A DNA stretch of 64,000 nt, taken from positions 186,001 through 250,000 of the forward strand of contig JADKCZ010000008.1 of assembly GCA_016718565.1 (NCBI GenBank). The letters are read 5' to 3'. Origin of the DNA: Anaeromyxobacter sp. (lineage in GTDB: Bacteria > Myxococcota > Myxococcia > Myxococcales > Anaeromyxobacteraceae). Every line of letters starts with the position of its first letter. Position 1 is the first letter of the stretch. The translations under genes and the position numbers were made by a program. Shown here piece after piece: positions 51,573 through 62,500 of this stretch. The notes below the pieces were generated by a model, which saw only the letters and a program-made list of their open reading frames with translations, made no database searches and was not told where the DNA came from.

Positions 51573-51838
51573 GTGGTCCTTCCTCCGTGGTGTGGCGGTC
51601 GAGCCGCCGCTGGCCCACGCCACTGCGCGCCCCGTACCAGCCTCGACCCCAGGCGCACCGCGAGGTTGCGCGTGGGCAGAGGTCCGCCGTCGCGCCGCCC
51701 GGCCGCGCCCCGGCCGGCCGGCTCCCGGGCCGGCGGCGCCGAGCCCCGGCGCGGCGCCACGCCAGGCGCCCTCCTGGCTAGGTGCCCCCGGGCCGCGCAC
51801 AGTAGAGTGCCCCGGGTTCCGCCAGCCCCGGAGGCGCG

Positions 51839-53296
51839 TTGCGAGGCTTCACCCCCACCATCCACCTGGACCCGGAGAGCCGGGCGCCGCTCTACCTGCA
51901 GGTCGTGTCCGCGCTGCAGGGGGAGATCCACCGTGGGCGCCTCAGGCCCGGCGACCACCTCCCCGGCTACCGGACGCTGGCCGAGAGCCTGGGCGTCAGC
52001 AAGAACACCGTCCTGTCGGCCTACCGCGAGCTGCAGGCCGAGGGGTGGGTGACCTCCACGGTGGGCGGGGGCAGCGTGGTGGCGGCCAGCCCGCCCCGCG
52101 ACCTCCCCGGCGGCGCCGTGGCCACCCCGCCGGAGGGCCGACCGGGCTTCGACCTGGCGGGCCAGGACCCCACGCCCGGCGGCCCCTCGCCCGGCGGCCT
52201 CCTCAAGGTCGGGAGCGGCCTGCCCGACCCGCGCCACCTGCCGAGCGCCGTGCTGGCGCGGGCCTACCGCCGCGCGCTCCTGGTGAACCCGCAGGCCTCG
52301 CTGGGCGTCGAGGACCCGCAGGGCCACCCGCAGCTGCGCCGGGCGCTGGCACGGCTCCTGTCCGCCAGCCGGGGCTTCCCGGCGGCGGCCGACCGGCTCC
52401 TGGTCACCCGCGGCAGCCAGATGGCCTTCTTCCTGGCGGCCCAGGCCCTCTTCTCCCCCGGGGACGCCGTGGCGGTGGAGGCGCTGGGCGACCGCGCCGT
52501 CTGGGAGGCCTTCACCCGCGCCGGCGCGCGCTGCCTGCCGGTGCCGGTGGACGCCGAGGGCATCGACGTCGAGGCGCTCGAGGCGCTCGCGAGCCACACC
52601 CGCCTGCGCGCCGTGCTGGTGTCGCCGCAGCGGCAGTACCCCACCCTGGTGCAGCTCGGCCCGGCGCGGCGGCGGCGCCTGCTCGAGCTGGCGGCGGCGC
52701 GCCGCATGGCGGTGCTGGACGCCGACCTCGACTGGGAGTTCCAGTTCGACGGGCGGCCGGCCCCGGCCCTGGCGGCGGCGGACCCGGCCGGGGTGGTCAT
52801 CCACTTCGGGCTGCTCTCCCGCATCTTCGACCCGGGGCAGCGGCTCGGCCTGATCCACGCCGCCGGGGGCTTCGTGGCCCGCCTGCGGGAGCAGCGGCTG
52901 GTCTTCGACCGCCAGGGCGATCCGGCGCTGGAGCGGGCCATGGCGGAGCTGGTGGAGGACGGCGAGGTGCAGCGCCACCTCAACCGGCTCCACCAGACCT
53001 ACCGGGGCCGGCGCGACACGCTGGTCGCCGCGCTGCGCCGCGAGGCCGGGGAGGCGGTGTCGATCGAGCCGCCCAGCGGCGGGCTGGCGCTCTGGGTGAA
53101 GGTGCGCGACGGGGTGGACGTGGACGCCTGGGCCGCCCGGGCGCTGGCGCGCGGCGTGGCCTTCCGCCCGGGCCGGCAGTTCGCCTTCGACGGCGCGGCC
53201 GTGCAGGGCTTCCGCATCGGCTTCTCCAGCTTCGCCGAGCCGATGCTGGAGGAGGTGGCGGCACGCATCGGCGCCGCCCTCCGGGAGGCGCCGTGA
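51839..53296 (+). CDS. MocR/GntR regulator with degenerate aminotransferase domain
   Basis: The 485-residue protein has an N-terminal GntR winged helix (about residues 15-80: YLQVVSALQGEIHRGRLRPGDHLPGYRTLAESLGVSKNTVLSAYRELQAEGW) and a C-terminal aminotransferase-fold domain. In the MocR family the PLP Lys lies in an S-K-x-x-x-P-G-x-R-L-G motif; here it reads SRIFDPGQRLG, with Arg328 at the Lys site. The Tyr of the DDYDxEF motif is Leu297, and a His of the SPxHQ motif is Arg265. PLP may not bind covalently. The TTG start has GGAGG upstream. It is 28 bases from the kinase gene, probably an operon. Confidence 0.9.
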   Translation: MRGFTPTIHLDPESRAPLYLQVVSALQGEIHRGRLRPGDHLPGYRTLAESLGVSKNTVLSAYRELQAEGWVTSTVGGGSVVAASPPRDLPGGAVATPPEGRPGFDLAGQDPTPGGPSPGGLLKVGSGLPDPRHLPSAVLARAYRRALLVNPQASLGVEDPQGHPQLRRALARLLSASRGFPAAADRLLVTRGSQMAFFLAAQALFSPGDAVAVEALGDRAVWEAFTRAGARCLPVPVDAEGIDVEALEALASHTRLRAVLVSPQRQYPTLVQLGPARRRRLLELAAARRMAVLDADLDWEFQFDGRPAPALAAADPAGVVIHFGLLSRIFDPGQRLGLIHAAGGFVARLREQRLVFDRQGDPALERAMAELVEDGEVQRHLNRLHQTYRGRRDTLVAALRREAGEAVSIEPPSGGLALWVKVRDGVDVDAWAARALARGVAFRPGRQFAFDGAAVQGFRIGFSSFAEPMLEEVAARIGAALREAP

Positions 53297-53324
53297 GCCT
53301 CGCGCTCGCCCCGCGGGTGGCCCG

Positions 53325-56300
53325 GTGAGCGCGGCGAGCGCGGTGGCCGCCCTCGACGACCACCTGGTGCTCAAGGGGCTCATCGGGCGAGGGGCCATGG
53401 GCGAGGTCCACCGCGCCTGGGACGCCGCGCTGGAGCGGGCGGTGGCGGTGAAGTTCCTGCGCGGCTTCGACGCCAGGGAGGCGGAGCGGGTGCTGCTGGA
53501 GGCCCGCCTCCAGGCGCGCGTCGAGCACCCCCACGTGGTGCGGGTGCTCGAGGTCGGCACGCTGGGGGGGCGCCCCTGCCTGGTGCTGCAGCTGGTGGAG
53601 GGGCCCTCGCTCGCCGACTTCGGCCCGGGCTGCACGCTGGTGGAGCGGGTGGAGCTGGTCCGCCAGGCGGCCGAGGGGCTCCACGCCGCCCACCGCGAGG
53701 GGCTGGTCCACCGCGACGTGAAGCCGGACAACGTGCTCGTCGACCTCGGCGGGCCGGCGCCGCGCGCCCTGGTCTCCGACTTCGGCCTGGCGCGGGGCGA
53801 CGAGGGCGGCCTGACCCGCTCCGGCCTGCCCGCCGGGACGGTGGAGTACATGAGCCCCGAGCACGTCCTCGGCGCCTCCCCGGCCGACTACCGCGCCGAC
53901 ATCTACGCCCTGGGCGCCGCGCTCTACGCCCTGCTGGCCGGTCGACCACCCTTCCGCCGGGCCAGCGAGCCCGGGGGCGCCTCGGACGAGACCAGCCTGC
54001 TCCGGCGCATCCTGGAGGACGCGCCGGACCCGCTGCCGCCGGCGGTGCCGGTCGAGCTGCGACGGGTGGTGGCCAAGGCCATGGAGAAGGCGCCCGAGGC
54101 CCGCTACGCCAGCGCCCTGGCCTTCGCCGAGGACCTGGGCCGGTTCCAGCGCGGCGAGCCGGTGCGGGCCCGGCCGGCGCCGGCGGTCGAGCGGCTCTAC
54201 CGCTGGGCCCGGCGCAACCGGGCCGCCTCGCGCGCCCTGGCCGTGGCCCTGGCCACGCTGCTGGCGGCCCTGGGCTCCGCGCTCTGGCTCTCCAGGCGGT
54301 CGGGGATCGACTCGCTCGAGGCGGCCCGCCTGGGCGCCCTGGCCACCTCCCTGGAGACGCGCCTGCGCCTGGAGTGGCTGGCCCCGCCTCATGACCTCCG
54401 GCCGGCGCTCGCCGCCCTGCGCCCCGAGGTGGAGCGGCTGCGTCCGCTCGCCGCGGGCGGGCGATCGGCCGGGCCGGCCAGCTACGCGCTCGGCAAGGGG
54501 CTGGAGCTGCTCGACGACCTCGACGGCGCGCGGGCGGCCTACCAGCGGGCCCTGGCGCTCGGCTTCGAGGGGCCGGAGGTGGCCGAGGGGCTCGGCGAGG
54601 TGATGGGCCGGCTCTACGAGCGGGAGCGCGACCGGGCCCTGCGGACGCTCGGCCCGGCCGCGCGCGGCGAGCGGCTGGCGAGCCTGCAGCGCGAGCTCCG
54701 CGACCCGGCGCTGCGCTCCCTGGCCCAGGGCGCCGGCGGCGGGTGGCGCCTCCCCTGGCTGCGGGCCCGCATGGCGCTGCTGGAGGGCGACCTCGACGCG
54801 GCGCGCGCCAGGGCGGCCGAGGCCCTGGCGGCCGCCCCCGAGCGCTACGAGGCGCGCGTGCTCCAGGGCGAGGCCTGGATGGCCGAGGCGGAGCGGCGCA
54901 GCGACGCCGAGCAGCTCGCCGAGGGGCTCGCCGCGCTGGAGCAGGGCGAGGCGGCGCTCACCGCCGCGGCCGAGTGGGGCCGGAGCGATCCCAGGCTGCT
55001 GCGCCTGCTGGCGCGGCTCCACGTCCGGCGCGCCGAGTTCACCGGCCGCCAGGGCAAGGAGACCGGCGCGCTCGTGGAGGCCGCCCAGGGCTGGCTCGAC
55101 CGGGCCGCCCGGCTCGATCCGGACGCGCCGGCGCTGCTGATCGCCCAGGCCGCGCTGCTGATGGACTCGGAGCGGCTGGCCGCCAACTTCGGCCGCTTCA
55201 CCGGGCTCCCCCGCCTGGAGCGGGCGGCGGCGCTCCTGCGCCAGGCCGTGGCGCTCCGGCCCGAGGACGTGGAGGCCCGATCGCTGCTCATGGTGGCGCT
55301 CCAGCGGGTCGGCCACTTCCTGCTGGAGCGAGGGCTCCCCTGCCTCGAGCCGCTCGACGAGGGGATCGCCATGCTCGGCGCGACGGTGGCGCTGGCCCCC
55401 TCCGACCCGGAGGTCCGCGACACCGGCGCCACGCTGCTGGCCAAGAAGGGGCGCTGGCAGGTGGAGGCCGGGCTCGACGCGCGCGCCACGCTCCAGGCCG
55501 CCGTCCAGGAGGCGGAGGCGGCGCTGCGGCTCGACCCACCCGCCCCCGCCCGGGTCCAGCAGACGCTCGCCGAGGCGCTCGTGTTCCTGGGCCAGGCCAG
55601 CTGGCTCTCCGGCGTGGACCCCCGGCCGGCCTTCGAGCGGGCCATCGCGGTGACCGAGGCGGTCACCCGGGCCGAGGGAGAGAACTTCCTCAGCACCTTC
55701 CGGACCGTCTACATCCTGGCCACCGCCTCGATGACGCTGCTCGACATGGGAGCCGACGCGCGGCCGGACCTGGCCCGGGCCCTCGAGGCGGCGACGCGGG
55801 CGCGCGCCACCCATCCGGAGCAGCCGCTCCTCGGCTTCCTCCACGGCCAGGTGCTCACCATCGAGGCGCGGCGCGCCCTGCTGGACGGCCAGGACCCGAT
55901 GCCGGCCGTCGGCGAGGCGCGCCGCCTGCTCACGGAGGCCGTCCTGCGGATGGGCAACCCGGCGGTGGCCGCCGAGACACGGACCATGCTCTCCCTCCTG
56001 GAGGGGCGCTGGCGGGTCACCCGCGGCCTGGATCCCGGCGCGGCGCTCGCCGAGGCGGAGCGCGGGTTCGCCCGGCTCGAGGTGGAGGTGAAAGGGACGA
56101 TGGCCGGCCCGATCGGCCGCGCCGCCTGCGCGCTGGAGCGGGCCCGCTGGCTCAGGCGGCAGGGTGGCGACGCCGCCGCGGCCGCCCGGCGGGGCCTGGC
56201 GCCGGTGGAGGAGGCCATCCGGCGGGGCGGGCTCGATCCGACGCCGCGGGTGGTGCAGGCCAGGCTCCTGGGGTTCACCGGCGACGTGGACGGCGGGCGG

Positions 56301-56390
56301 GCGGCCCTGGCGCGGACCCTGGCGGGGAACGCCCTGGTGGGCGGCGGGGCCGAGGCCCGGCTCGCCGCGGCGGAGCTGGGCGTCCCCTGA
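53325..56390 (+). CDS. Ser/Thr protein kinase with TPR-like C-terminus
   Basis: The 1,021-residue protein has an N-terminal kinase domain (about residues 12-275): GRGAMGEV at 21-28, ATP Lys43, HRD at 129-131 followed by VKPDN, DFG at 152-154 and GTVEYMSPEH. All catalytic residues are present. One membrane helix lies at about 303-323, then a region of about 690 residues of helical repeats (TPR-like) outside the membrane. This is the receptor kinase layout frequent in Myxococcota. The GTG start is 28 bases after the MocR gene. It may phosphorylate FHA proteins such as the one at 8,173. Confidence 0.95.
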   Translation: MSAASAVAALDDHLVLKGLIGRGAMGEVHRAWDAALERAVAVKFLRGFDAREAERVLLEARLQARVEHPHVVRVLEVGTLGGRPCLVLQLVEGPSLADFGPGCTLVERVELVRQAAEGLHAAHREGLVHRDVKPDNVLVDLGGPAPRALVSDFGLARGDEGGLTRSGLPAGTVEYMSPEHVLGASPADYRADIYALGAALYALLAGRPPFRRASEPGGASDETSLLRRILEDAPDPLPPAVPVELRRVVAKAMEKAPEARYASALAFAEDLGRFQRGEPVRARPAPAVERLYRWARRNRAASRALAVALATLLAALGSALWLSRRSGIDSLEAARLGALATSLETRLRLEWLAPPHDLRPALAALRPEVERLRPLAAGGRSAGPASYALGKGLELLDDLDGARAAYQRALALGFEGPEVAEGLGEVMGRLYERERDRALRTLGPAARGERLASLQRELRDPALRSLAQGAGGGWRLPWLRARMALLEGDLDAARARAAEALAAAPERYEARVLQGEAWMAEAERRSDAEQLAEGLAALEQGEAALTAAAEWGRSDPRLLRLLARLHVRRAEFTGRQGKETGALVEAAQGWLDRAARLDPDAPALLIAQAALLMDSERLAANFGRFTGLPRLERAAALLRQAVALRPEDVEARSLLMVALQRVGHFLLERGLPCLEPLDEGIAMLGATVALAPSDPEVRDTGATLLAKKGRWQVEAGLDARATLQAAVQEAEAALRLDPPAPARVQQTLAEALVFLGQASWLSGVDPRPAFERAIAVTEAVTRAEGENFLSTFRTVYILATASMTLLDMGADARPDLARALEAATRARATHPEQPLLGFLHGQVLTIEARRALLDGQDPMPAVGEARRLLTEAVLRMGNPAVAAETRTMLSLLEGRWRVTRGLDPGAALAEAERGFARLEVEVKGTMAGPIGRAACALERARWLRRQGGDAAAAARRGLAPVEEAIRRGGLDPTPRVVQARLLGFTGDVDGGRAALARTLAGNALVGGGAEARLAAAELGVP

Positions 56391-56431
56391 GCTCGCTGGG
56401 CCCGGCCGGACCTCCGGCGCGGGCCGCCGAA

Positions 56432-56466
56432 GTGGTCCACCCGCTATCGGCGAAGTGGACCCTTCG
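56432..56466 (+). repeat. Duplicated upstream cassette, copy 1
   Basis: These 35 bases occur again, identical, at 62,674-62,708. They contain the inverted repeat GGTCCAC (56434-56440) / GTGGACC (56455-56461). Similarity goes on downstream to the start codon (CCTAGGGT and a GC-rich block before GAGGGGGAA). TTCGAT-N16-TAGGGT (56463-56490) could be the promoter, with the inverted repeat just upstream of -35. The rest of 56,391-56,525 holds nothing else. Confidence 0.75.
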
Positions 56467-56525
56467 ATCCTGGACGCGAGGTCCTAGGGTCGCCCATCAG
56501 CGCGGCCGGGCCGCGAGGGGGAACC

Positions 56526-59500
56526 ATGGGCGAGCGCACGATGAGGCTGGGGTTGGCCTGGGGGCTGGTGGCGGCGCTGGCGGGGTGCGGCGGGGGGGCT
56601 CCCGTCAACCCGCCGGTCACGGCGGCCGTCCCGGGCGTGGTCGGTCTCACCCAGGCGGCGGCCAGCGCCGCCATCGCCGCCGCCGGCCTCGCGGTGGGAG
56701 CGGTGACCATGACCAGCAGCGCCACCGTTCCGGCCGGCAGCGTCGCCAGCCAGGATCCGGCCGCGGGTGCCTTGGTCGCCACCGGCAGCGCGGTGGCCCT
56801 CGGCGTCTCGAGCGGCCCCGCCACGGTGACCACGCCCTCGCTCTCCGGCCTCACCCAGGCCCAGGCCGAGGCCGCGCTCGACGCCGCCGGCCTGCTGCTC
56901 GGCGCCATGACCACCGCCAGCTCCGCCACCGTACCGGCGGGCAGCGTCATCTCCCAGGTCCCCTCGGCCGGCGAGGCCGTGCTGGCCCTCTCCTCCGTCG
57001 ACCTGGTGCTCTCCTCGGGCCCCGCGAGCCAGGCGTTGCCACCAGACCCGTCCGCCGTGGCGACCCCCATCTCACCCGCCCAGGCCACCAGCCTGGCGGC
57101 CTCCACCGCCTTCCTCCGGCAGGGCGAGCGCCCCATCCAGACCGGGGTGGGCGTGATCATGGATCCGCTCCGCGTGGCGGTCCTGCGAGGCGAGGTGAGG
57201 ACGCGCGACGGGGCGCCGCTCCCGGGGGCCTTGGTGACCATCCTCGGGCACCCCGAGTACGGCGAGACGCTCTCCCGCGCCGACGGTCGCTACGACCTGG
57301 CCGTGAACGGTGGCGCCACGCTGGTGGTGAGCGTGGAGGCGGCGGGCTTCCTGCCGGCCCAGCGCCAGGTGGAGACGCCGTGGGACCGGTGGGTGATGGT
57401 GCCCGGGGTGGTCCTGGTCGCCCTCGACGGCGCCGTGACCGCGGTCGCCTCCGGGTCGGGCGTCCTCCAGGTGGCGCGGGGCACCGCCTCCACCGACGCG
57501 GAGGGGACCCGCCGCTCCACCGTCCTCTTCCCCGCCGGCACCACGGCCTCGCTGCTGATGGCCGACGGCACCACCGTGCCGGCGCCGGTGCTCCACGTGC
57601 GGTCCACCGAGTACACCGTGGGGACGAGCGGACCGGAGGCCATGCCCGGGACCCTCCCGCCCACCAGCGGCTACACCTACGCCATGGAGCTCTCCGCCGA
57701 CGAGGCCCTGGCGGCGGGCGCGAGCCACGTGACCTTCTCCAGGCCGGTGGTCCACTACGTCGAGAACTTCCTCGGCTTCCCTGTCGGCACCGGCGTCCCG
57801 CTCGGCTGGTACGACCGGGCCGCGGGGCTCTGGCGTGCCGACGAGAGCGGCGTGGTCCTGCGGGTCCTGGGCGTCACCGGCGGCGCCGCCGACCTGGCGG
57901 TGGACGCTGGCGGTGGCCCGGCCAGCCCGGCGGCCCTGGGCGCGCTGGGCATCGACCTCGAGGAACGACAGGCCCTGGCCTCGCTCTACGTCGCCGGCCA
58001 GTCGCTCTGGCGCGTCCGCATGTCCCACTTCTCGCCGTGGGACGCCAACTGGTCCTTCGGTCCGCCTCCCGACGCGGTGGCCCCGACCCTCCCCGAGGAG
58101 CAGCCCCTCCGGGTGGCCGATGCCATGGAGGAGTGCGGCTCGGTGATCGGGTGCGAGAACCAGAGCCTCGGCGAGTCGGTGCCCCTGGCCGGCACCCCGT
58201 GGCGCCTCCACCACCAGAGCGACCGGACGCCGGGCGCGGTGGCGGGCCAGGACCTGGACATCATGCTCACCCCGCAGGACCTTCCCGCCAGCCTGCTCCG
58301 CGTCGAGCTGGTGGTGGAGGCCGCGGGCCGCCAGTGGGCCTACGCCTTCGCGCCGACCCCGTCGCGCTCCCATGCCTTCCACTTCGACGGGAAGGACGCC
58401 TACGGGCGAGACGTCTGGGGCACGGTGCCGGTCCTGGTCCGCATCGGCTACACCTACGCCGGCGTCTACGCCCAGACCAGCCGCTTCGGCTACAACGGCA
58501 ACGGCATCGTCATCGACGGCAGCCGGAGCCGCCGCGAGGTGACGCTCTGGCAGCGCTACCGGGCCAGCCTGTCCCGGTGGAACGCGCTCGGGAACGGGCT
58601 GGGCGGCTGGTCGCTCTCGGTCCAGCACGTGTACGATCCGGGGAGCCAGCGGCTCCTCTACGGGGACGGGCGGACGCGCCAGGTGCCGACCGCCGCCGTC
58701 GAGAACGTACACCGCGATCCACCCGGCGCCGTCCTCCTGCAGCAAGGGACGGTGGCGCTCGGCCCCGACGGCTCGCGCTACCTCGACCTCAGGAGCCAGC
58801 AGGGCGTCCCCTCCGTGCTGCGGGTCCGCGACGACGGATCGCCGCTGTGGCTGGGGCCCGTCGAACTCGCCGGCGGTCCGGTGGTCGGGCCCGACGGCGC
58901 GCTGTTCCTCAAGGTCAAGACCAGCGCCAGCGGCCCCTGGTCCATCCGGCGCTACGTCGATCTGGGCGATGGCAGCGCCGGCCCTCCCTCCGGCACCTTC
59001 GTGGCCGGTCCCTTCAGCGCCCTCAGCTTCGAGTCCACGCCCCTGGCCGTCGGGCCGGACGGCGCCGTCTACTTCGCCGTGGACGCGCTGGTCAAGCGGG
59101 TCGGGCCGGACGGGGTGGTCTCCACCGTCGCCGGGGATGGCCTCGGCGGGCCGTCGGGCGGAGACGGGGGGCCGGCCACCGGGACCTCCCTGGGCCTGCC
59201 CAAGCACCTGGCCGTGACCGCCGACGGCAGCCTCTACATCGAGGACCGGGGCCAGGCCCGGGTGCGTCGGGTCTCGCCCGCCGGCCTCATCTCCACGGTG
59301 GCCGGCACCGGCACCCCGGGGAACACGGGCGACGGCGGCCCGGCCACCTCGGCGGCCATCGACCCACAGGGGATGGCCGTGTCGATCGATGGCGAGGTGG
59401 CCATCCTCAACAAGGGCTTCAGCCCCCTGCTCGGACAGTACGCCACGGTCCGGCTGGTCGGGACCGACGGCACGATCACCACCATCGCCGGAGGCGGTGA

Positions 59501-62500
59501 CCGCTACGACGGGCCGGCCCTGGCCACCAACCTCGCCACCGGCGGCGCCTTCGGGAGCTACCTGGCCTTCGGCCCCGACGGCTGGCTCAACGTGGGCGGC
59601 TTCTACGGCTCCGAGCGGGTCATCCGTCGCATCCTGCCGTCCCTGCCGCGGGCGGGCCGGGGCCAGTTCGCCGTACCCGACGAGGACGGGCGGGAGGTCC
59701 ACCTCTTCACCGCCGAGGGGCGGCACCTGCGGACGGTGGACGGGACCACCGGCGGCCTCGTCCGCGCCTTCGCCTATGACGACGCCGGACGGCTCGCCAG
59801 CGTGACCGACGGCGCCGGCACCACCACCGTGGAGCGAACCGGCAGCGCGCCGGCCGCCGTGACGGGCCCCTTCGGCCACCGCACGCTCCTCTCCGTCGAC
59901 GCGGCCGGCTGGCTCTCCCGGATCGAGGATCCCGCCGGCGCCACCTGGGCGCCGACCGCCTCGGCCAGCGGGTTGCTGCAGGGCCTCACCGATCCCCTGG
60001 GCCGGACGCACACCTACGCCTACGACGCCCGCGGGCGGCTCCTCGAGGACCGCGGCCCCGCAGGCGCGGTGACCACCCTGGCGCGCGTCGAGACGGCCAC
60101 CGGGCTCAGCGTCACCACCACCACCGCCCTCGGCCGCAGGCGCCGCTACGACGTGGCGTACCTGGCGGCCGGGGGCGTCCACCGCACCGTGGTGGAGGCC
60201 TCGGGCGCCACCCGCGCCTGGTCACTGGTCGCCGACGGGGTCGAGCGAGCGACCGCCGCCGACGGGACGGTCACCACCGTGACCTGGGAGCCCGATCCGC
60301 GCTGGGGCATGGCAGCGCCCTTCCCGAAGACCACCGAGATCAGGACGCCGGGGGGCACCACGCGGACCATCACCTCCACCCGGACCGCGGCGCTGTCGAC
60401 GCCTGGGGATCCGCTCGGGCCCGCCGACCTGGTGGAGACGGTGACGGAGGCCGGTCGGACCTGGCGCGCCGCCTACGCGTGGGCGACACGCACCTGGACG
60501 CTCACCTCGCCGGGCGGGCGCGTCAGCAACCAGCGGCTCGATCCCGCTGGCCAGACGGCCTCGATCGCCGCGGCGGGCCACACGCCGCTCACCTTCAGCT
60601 TCGACTCGTCGGGGCGGGTGGTGGGGAGCGCCGAGGGCGCCCGCACGCGGTCCTTCGCATGGGGCGCCGACGGCCGCCTGGCCAGCCTGACCGACGCCGT
60701 CGGCAGGACCACGACCTTCGCGCGGGACGCGCTCGGTCGGGCCACCAGCGAGCTCCTGCCGGGGGGACGCACCCTCGGGCTGGCCTACGACGCGGTCGGC
60801 AACCTCGCCGCCGTGACGCCGCCCAGCCGGGGCGCCCATACCCTGGAGTGGTCGCCGGTGGACCTGCTGGCCGGCGTCACGCCGCCGCCGGTGGACGGGG
60901 CGGGCACCCGCACCACCACCTATGCCCATGACGCCGACCGGAACCGCACCGGCGCCGGCCTGCCGGACGGCGATGTCGTCGTCCAGGCCTGGGCGGATCC
61001 CGCCGGCGGCCTGATCGGCACGGACGGCCAGCTGGCCTCGACGGCCAGCGCCGCCGGCACCGCCCGCTTCGGCTGGGACGCTGCCGGGAGGCTCGCCTCG
61101 GCGACGGCCGACGGGGTCACCTTCTCCGTGGCTTACGATGGCGCGCTGGTCACCAGCCAGTCCTGGACCGGCGCCGTGGCCGGCGTGGTCACGGCCGCCT
61201 TCGACGCGCAGCACCGGCCGGTCTCCCTGACCGTGGCCGGCGTCCCCACCGCGCTGGCCTACGACGCCGACGGGCTGCTCACCGGCGCCGGGGCGCTCTC
61301 CGTCACCCGCGACGCCGCCAGCGGCCTGCCGGTCGCCACCGGGCTCGGCGCCGTGGCCACGGTCGAGGGCTGGAGCCCCCTCGGCGAGCCGGCCACCTCG
61401 GCGGCCTCGGCCGGCGCCACCGCCCTCTACGGCGTGTCCCTCACCCGGGACGCGCTCGGGCGGATCACGGGAGTGGCGGAGACGGTGCAGGGCGTCTCCC
61501 GGACCGTCGGCTACGGCTATGACACGGCCGGCCGGCTGGCCGCGGTCACCGTGGACGGATCCCTGGCCGCGGCCTACGGGTACGACCCGCAGGGGAACCG
61601 GACCTCGCTCGCCACCGGCGGGATCACCGTGGGCGCGACCTTCGACGCCCAGGACCGGCTCCTCACCGCGGGCTCGAACACCTACGGCTGGACGCCCACC
61701 GGCACCCTGGCCTCCCGCAGCGGCGCGGCCGGCGCCACCACCTTCCAGCACGACGCCCAGGGCCGGCTCAGGGGCGCGGTGCTGCCGGACGGCCGGCGGC
61801 TCGACTACCTGCTCGACGGCCTGGGACGGCGGGTCGGGAAGCGGGTGGACGGCCTGCTCGCCGAGGGGTTCCTCTTTGACGGCGAGCGGCCGGTGGCCTG
61901 GCTCGACGGCGCCGGAGGGGTCATCGCGGTCTTCGTCTACGGCCCGCGAGGCCACGCGCCGGAGTACCTGGTCTCCGGGGCGGCCACCTATCGCATCGTC
62001 GCCGACCACCTCGGCAGCCCGCGCCTGGTGGTGGACGCCGCCACCGGCGCGGTGGTGCAGCGGCTCGACTACGACGCCTTCGGCGAGGTCCTCCTCGACA
62101 GCAACCCCGGCTTCCAGCCGTTCGGCTTCGCCGGCGGCCTGCGCGACCTGGACACCGGCCTCACCCACTTCGGGGCCCGGGACTACGACCCCGCCACCGG
62201 CCGCTGGACCTCCAAGGACCCGCTCGGCTTCGCGGCCGGCGACGGCAACCTCTACGCCTACGCCGGGAACGATCCGGTGAACCGGATCGATCCCTCGGGC
62301 CTCGCCGAGGTCTGCGCCGCCCGCCGCCACGTCAGGCCCGGAGACACGCTCTTCATCAACGCCGCGGACACCACGTTGCTGGAGTGGGCCAGCGCCGGCT
62401 CGAGACCACTGAAGCGCTTCCAGCCGGGAACGACGGTCACCTTCCGCGGCATCGACCCGGCCGACAGCCGGTTCATCCAGGTGGAGCAGGGTGGCCAGGC

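Noticed and set aside
54743..59500. Long plus-strand ORF across the kinase and RHS genes
   Set aside because: It is out of frame with both and gives Arg/Gly-rich nonsense.
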